Of a stretch of DNA of 64,000 bases, positions 60,549-64,000 are shown piece by piece (the stretch's first letter is position 1; every line of letters starts with the position of its first letter). Source of the stretch: Mitsuokella jalaludinii DSM 13811 (GTDB taxonomy: Bacteria > Bacillota > Negativicutes > Selenomonadales > Selenomonadaceae); assembly GCF_000702905.1 (NCBI RefSeq), contig NZ_JNKR01000001.1, positions 248,001-312,000 on the forward strand, in the 5' to 3' direction. A program made the position numbers and the translations under genes. Below the pieces are notes generated by a model, which worked only from the letters and a program-made list of their open reading frames with translations, made no database searches and had not been told where the DNA came from.

Positions 60549-62611
60549 CAGTCTGCCTTACTCTCCTTTTTACCGGCCCTGGCCATGATAGCCTGCCAGA
60601 GCTCCACCAAAATCATCGCGACAGCGCCGATGCCGGCGCCGAGGACAATGCCCCCGATGCCGCGCATGAACGACATGTAGACCGGCGTGCGCATGTGCGC
60701 GAACGTCTCGACCATCGAGCCCTGCCCGATGGTCGCCACGAGTACGAGTGCGAAGAACACCATCGTCGGCCATTTGCGCAGCGCCGCCATCGCGGCGAGC
60801 ATGAAGGCCGGATGGCCGATCATGAGCTCCTTCGTGCGCGGGCGCGCGTAGAAGGCCTGCTCAAGGAAAGCGCGGAAGCGCAGCTCCGTCTGCGAGACAG
60901 GCATGCCCGACGTATGGCCGCTGCGCGCGACGAAGACGACGCCGGCCACGAGCACGACGAGCATGACGAGCAACGTCTTGACCTTGACCGGCATGTCGAG
61001 GATGCGTCTGAGCTGCTCGACGACACCCTCCGTGTCATCCATGCGCCCATCGAAGATGTCGAAGCGCTGCAGGAAGGCAATGCCGACGAGGATGAGCGGC
61101 AGGACAAACGTCAGCTTGATGCCGCGGAAGATGTTGAATTCCAGGAAGTACTGGGTATCGGCGAGCGATGCCGAGAGGTACGCCGCGCCGATGTACGAGA
61201 GCGCACCCGTCACAAAGAGCGCGATGACCGCCGTCACGATGAGGCGCGGCAGCACGATGCGCTCCTTCTCTTTGTAGGCGCGCACGCGGTCGAGCTGGAA
61301 GATGACCGCGATGGCCGGGAAGACATTCGCGCTGGCGAGCGCCGCGACGACGCGGATCTTCGAGCCGTTGCCCATGAGGACCGGCACAGCCGCGAGGAGA
61401 CCGAAGACGACGAAGAGGATGTACTGATAGCGCGTGCGCGCGTTGAGGCGCGGGATCACGAGCGAGAGATAGAGCACGACGGCTGCCGCGACGCCGAGCA
61501 TGACGAGCGCGCGCAGGACCTTCGAGGCATCGTAGACCGCAAAGGTGCCGGCCTTGCCGATCGTATAGCCATGTGCCACGAGCTTGTCATGCGTCTCCTG
61601 GAAGTACTTCATGTTCGTTTCCATGAGGCTCATGTTCGGCGACGGCTTGTCGTAGATGCGCAACAGGTCGATGCGGATGTTGCGCTCCTCGTCCGTATTG
61701 GACCAGCGCTCGACAGCCGTGTCGATCTTGAGCTTCGGCTGCTCATCCTTCGGGATGGAGTAGAGGCGGGCGACGTGGTCGTAGCCGAGCCCCTTCGCGA
61801 GCTCCTCCATGCCATCCTGCTTGTAGAACTGCAGCTGGGTGACGGCCTCGATGAGGCCGAGGTTGATGCCGCGCGCCTTCATCTCGTCGATCGTCGTCTG
61901 CAGGGCCTTCGGCGCACCGAGCGTCTGCTGGCCGGAGAAGACGATCTCCGACACATCGAAGCCATCGAGGCGCGCGAAGACAGCCTTGACGTCGTCCGGT
62001 GTGCAGTCCTCGTAGTTGCTCGGGCGCGCGAGGACGTGGAAGCCCGCATCGTTGACGGCCTTCATCTCGTCAGTCGGCATGCCGAGGTTCATCTTGAGGA
62101 AGGAATCGTAGTGCGCCTTTACGGCGAGGACTTCCTCCCCGCCGACCTGCAGGGCCGTCACGCGGTCGCTGCCGAGGCGGCGCAAGAGATCTTCCTTGAC
62201 TTCTCGATAGGTCTGTGGATCGTGACCGACGACGTAGACTTCCTTGCCGTCAATCTTGCCAGAGGCCACGAGCTGGCGCCAGGCAGGGTCCTCGAGCGTC
62301 CCAGCATGGTAACTCTCGAGGATCTTGCTGCCGTCGATTGCCGCAGCCTTGCCGTTGTCGTTGAGCTTCTTGAAGGTTGTCTCGTAGACAGCCAGCGAAG
62401 TGATGCCCGCCTCTTTCGCCTTCTCGAGCACGACGCGCTCCGGCAGTCCCTCGCGCTGCGCAAGCTCCTGCAGTCCCTCGTAATCGATGGCGAGGTCGAC
62501 CTGGCGGTTCGCGCGCTCCACAGCATGGCGCTGGAAGCCGATGGCCAGTGCCGCCAGGAGGCCGATCACGATGACCAGCACGAGCCAGCGATTGTACTTG
62601 AATCCCTTCAT
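60548..62611 (-). CDS. DUF5693-like membrane protein
   Basis: 687 residues from an ATG after AAGGTGG. One N-terminal helix (residues 9-27), a large extracytoplasmic domain (about 30-370) that begins with VDLAIDYEGLQELAQREG and contains a TIM-barrel-like succession of strands and helices, then a C-terminal half with eight to ten membrane helices. The layout and the close link with csaB fit the DUF5693 family of Firmicutes. The function is unknown; coupling to CsaB suggests a role in making or exporting the glycan that CsaB pyruvylates. Family name recalled from context rather than tested. Confidence 0.8.
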   Translation of the reverse strand: MKGFKYNRWLVLVIVIGLLAALAIGFQRHAVERANRQVDLAIDYEGLQELAQREGLPERVVLEKAKEAGITSLAVYETTFKKLNDNGKAAAIDGSKILESYHAGTLEDPAWRQLVASGKIDGKEVYVVGHDPQTYREVKEDLLRRLGSDRVTALQVGGEEVLAVKAHYDSFLKMNLGMPTDEMKAVNDAGFHVLARPSNYEDCTPDDVKAVFARLDGFDVSEIVFSGQQTLGAPKALQTTIDEMKARGINLGLIEAVTQLQFYKQDGMEELAKGLGYDHVARLYSIPKDEQPKLKIDTAVERWSNTDEERNIRIDLLRIYDKPSPNMSLMETNMKYFQETHDKLVAHGYTIGKAGTFAVYDASKVLRALVMLGVAAAVVLYLSLVIPRLNARTRYQYILFVVFGLLAAVPVLMGNGSKIRVVAALASANVFPAIAVIFQLDRVRAYKEKERIVLPRLIVTAVIALFVTGALSYIGAAYLSASLADTQYFLEFNIFRGIKLTFVLPLILVGIAFLQRFDIFDGRMDDTEGVVEQLRRILDMPVKVKTLLVMLVVLVAGVVFVARSGHTSGMPVSQTELRFRAFLEQAFYARPRTKELMIGHPAFMLAAMAALRKWPTMVFFALVLVATIGQGSMVETFAHMRTPVYMSFMRGIGGIVLGAGIGAVAMILVELWQAIMARAGKKESKAD

Positions 62612-62636
62612 CTAATCCACCTTATCTCAAAAACCA

Positions 62637-63326
62637 TTATTCTTCACCAGCACGGACGATGACACTGCCCTCCTGCTGGTCCACCGAGACGACGCGCATC
62701 TTGAGCGGCAGCTGCTCCGGCTTCACGAGCGCGATGCGCCCGAGACTATCACCGAGGCGCGCCGTGCCGAAAGGCGAGTTCTGTATGTCGAACTGGTCCG
62801 TGTCGAAGTACAGCGTCCCGTCATCCGCCACGATGTGGCCGACGAGCGAGAGCTGCGCCTTGTGCCCCAAGAGGTTCGTATCAGCCGTCACGAGGACGTT
62901 GTCATCCGTGATGTGCACCTCGACATTGTCCGCTTTGTTGATCTTGCGGGCCAGCGCTTCGCGCAGGCCGTTCTCGTCAAACATGGCCGTCAGGTCGAGT
63001 GCCTCGGCCTGCTCGAGCGCGAGCCGTCCCGCCGTGAAGGAGCTCATGTCGAGCACGGCCTTGCGGCCGGAAAGCGCCATCTCGTGGACGCGCAGCTGGC
63101 CGACCTGGCCATCCTTGACCGTGACCGAGAGGCTGTCCGTCCGCCCGAGCAGCAGCATGAGCCGCGGCGAGGCGGAGAGCTCCACATCGACATGCGGCGT
63201 CGAGAACTTCTGGGAGAGCCTGCTCTCTAGGGCGCTCTCGACGACCGTCGGCAGCAAGAGCTCTCCGAGCACGATTAATATTATGAAGAACAAGCCCGTA
63301 ATAGTCAAGGCTTTTCGCAATTTCAT
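62637..63326 (-). CDS. DUF2993/LmeA-like lipid-binding protein
   Basis: 229 residues. Start at the ATG 63326; AGGTG lies directly before it, so initiation is uncertain by a codon or two. One N-terminal helix (about 5-28), then a strand-rich extracytoplasmic domain (ESALESRLSQKFSTPHVDVELSASPRLMLLLGRTDSLSVTV) of the DUF2993 type, related to LmeA and to tubular lipid-binding proteins of the outer envelope. In a diderm Firmicute it may carry lipid between membranes; inferred. It lies 25 bases before the DUF5693-like gene. Confidence 0.8.
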   Translation of the reverse strand: MKLRKALTITGLFFIILIVLGELLLPTVVESALESRLSQKFSTPHVDVELSASPRLMLLLGRTDSLSVTVKDGQVGQLRVHEMALSGRKAVLDMSSFTAGRLALEQAEALDLTAMFDENGLREALARKINKADNVEVHITDDNVLVTADTNLLGHKAQLSLVGHIVADDGTLYFDTDQFDIQNSPFGTARLGDSLGRIALVKPEQLPLKMRVVSVDQQEGSVIVRAGEE

Positions 63327-63338
63327 CACCTGCCAATG

Positions 63339-63372
63339 GAACAAGGAGTCAGAAGCACTGCTCCTGACTCCT
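63339..63372 (-). terminator. terminator-like hairpin after prfB
   Basis: Perfect 9-bp stem AGGAGTCAG/CTGACTCCT with an 11-nt loop and a weak TTGTT tail on the minus strand, 14 bases after the prfB stop and just before the next start codon. Read-through is likely. Confidence 0.5.
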
Positions 63373-63385
63373 CTGCAAACAAGAC

Positions 63386-64000
63386 TCAGATTTCATGATT
63401 CGCTTTCGCTGCGAGGAAGGCGCGGATGAACATATCGATATCGCCATCCATGACGGCCTGGACATTGCCCGTCTCGACGTTCGTGCGGTGGTCCTTGACC
63501 ATCGTGTACGGCTGGAAGACGTAGGAGCGAATCTGGCTGCCCCACTCGATCTTCTGCTGGTCGCCCTCGAGCTTCGCGAGCTCAGCTTCCTTCTTCTCCA
63601 TCTCGAGCTCAAAGAGCTTCGCGCGCAGCATCTTGAGGCACTGCTCGCGGTTCTGGAGCTGGGAGCGCTCATTCTGGCACTGCACGACGATGCCCGTCGG
63701 CTCGTGCGTCATGCGGACGGCCGACGACGTTTTGTTGATGTGCTGGCCGCCAGCGCCCGACGCGCGGTACGTGTCGACGCGGACATCCGACATGTTGATG
63801 TTGACCTCGACATTGTCATCGATCTCCGGCATGATGTCGCAGGCCGCGAACGACGTGTGGCGGCGCGCCTGCGCGTCAAACGGAGAGATGCGCACGAGGC
63901 GATGGATGCCCTTCTCCGACTTGAGGAAGCCGTAGGCATTATGGCCCTTGATGAAGAGCGTTGCGCTCTTGACGCCGGCCTCATCGCCCGGCAGCAGGTC
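63386..64000 (-). CDS. prfB: peptide chain release factor 2, C-terminal part
   Basis: About 204 residues are visible; the gene runs off the right edge in an open frame. [38 protein letters not shown] is the RF2 domain-2 signature, and [18 protein letters not shown] carries the GGQ motif that triggers peptide hydrolysis on the ribosome. The SPF tripeptide for stop-codon reading lies in RISPFDA-like context rather than being separable here, and the RF2 frameshift site would be outside the window. prfB upstream of envelope genes and ftsEX is a common Firmicute order. Confidence 0.96.
   Translation of the reverse strand, partial: DLLPGDEAGVKSATLFIKGHNAYGFLKSEKGIHRLVRISPFDAQARRHTSFAACDIMPEIDDNVEVNINMSDVRVDTYRASGAGGQHINKTSSAVRMTHEPTGIVVQCQNERSQLQNREQCLKMLRAKLFELEMEKKEAELAKLEGDQQKIEWGSQIRSYVFQPYTMVKDHRTNVETGNVQAVMDGDIDMFIRAFLAAKANHEI

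Overview
The window looks like a chromosome segment from a G+C-rich member of the Negativicutes (Selenomonadales/Veillonellales), a Firmicute with an outer membrane; this is inferred from gene content alone. Firmicute-type arrangements (hrcA-grpE-dnaK-dnaJ behind a CIRCE operator, yqeY-rpsU, FloA with NfeD) sit beside outer-envelope functions (a TolC-family channel with a MacA/MacB-like pump, two TatA plus TatC, and CsaB, which in this class helps tether the outer membrane to peptidoglycan). Almost every host gene has a clear Shine-Dalgarno sequence, and TTG or GTG starts are common.

Left part (1-8.4 kb, minus strand): a partial DASS-type anion transporter with its own promoter and a leader hairpin; then, read right to left, a long-chain polyprenyl diphosphate synthase, tatA2, tatA, tatC, ubiD, ubiA, folD and fhs. 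This groups quinone side-chain synthesis, a prenyltransferase/decarboxylase pair likely for menaquinone, Tat export and tetrahydrofolate one-carbon genes.

Inserted element (about 8.48-18.11 kb): a compact integrated element of about 9.6 kb bounded by an 11-bp direct repeat. On its right side a repressor, a Fic protein and a tyrosine integrase are read rightwards. From a divergent switch with a full-consensus promoter, a leftward array encodes a Cro-like protein, small unknown proteins, a replisome organiser, a DnaB-type helicase, a viroplasmin-like nucleic-acid-binding protein and an ArpU-like regulator. No capsid, portal, terminase, tail or lysis gene is visible, so it resembles a phage satellite or stripped prophage. 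Its left end holds integrase arm-type repeats and a 230-bp stretch that can fold into a nested RNA-like structure. The left junction lies in the promoter of the polyprenyl synthase gene and appears to have exchanged that promoter for one brought by the element.

Middle (18.2-45 kb): envelope genes (unknown membrane-anchored protein, FloA, NfeD), yqeY, rpsU, a HIT protein, and the mtaB-rsmE-prmA translation-modification operon; a LysR regulator diverging from a MetE-like methyltransferase around a palindromic operator; the heat-shock operon; small redox proteins; hemW-lepA; rpsT; a haemolysin-III membrane protein; an exported protein with RelA/SpoT-synthetase-like motifs; a MATE exporter with a SEC-C protein; a cell-wall amidase; and a polar amino-acid ABC transporter.

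Right part (45-64 kb): pyruvate carboxylase behind an unusually structured upstream region; a MacA/MacB/TolC-like tripartite pump; recQ; then a cell-envelope block read leftwards: prfB (partial), a DUF2993-like protein, a DUF5693-like membrane protein, csaB, ftsE, ftsX, an EnvC-like M23 peptidase and a C-terminal processing protease. No tRNA, rRNA, CRISPR array or insertion sequence was seen.
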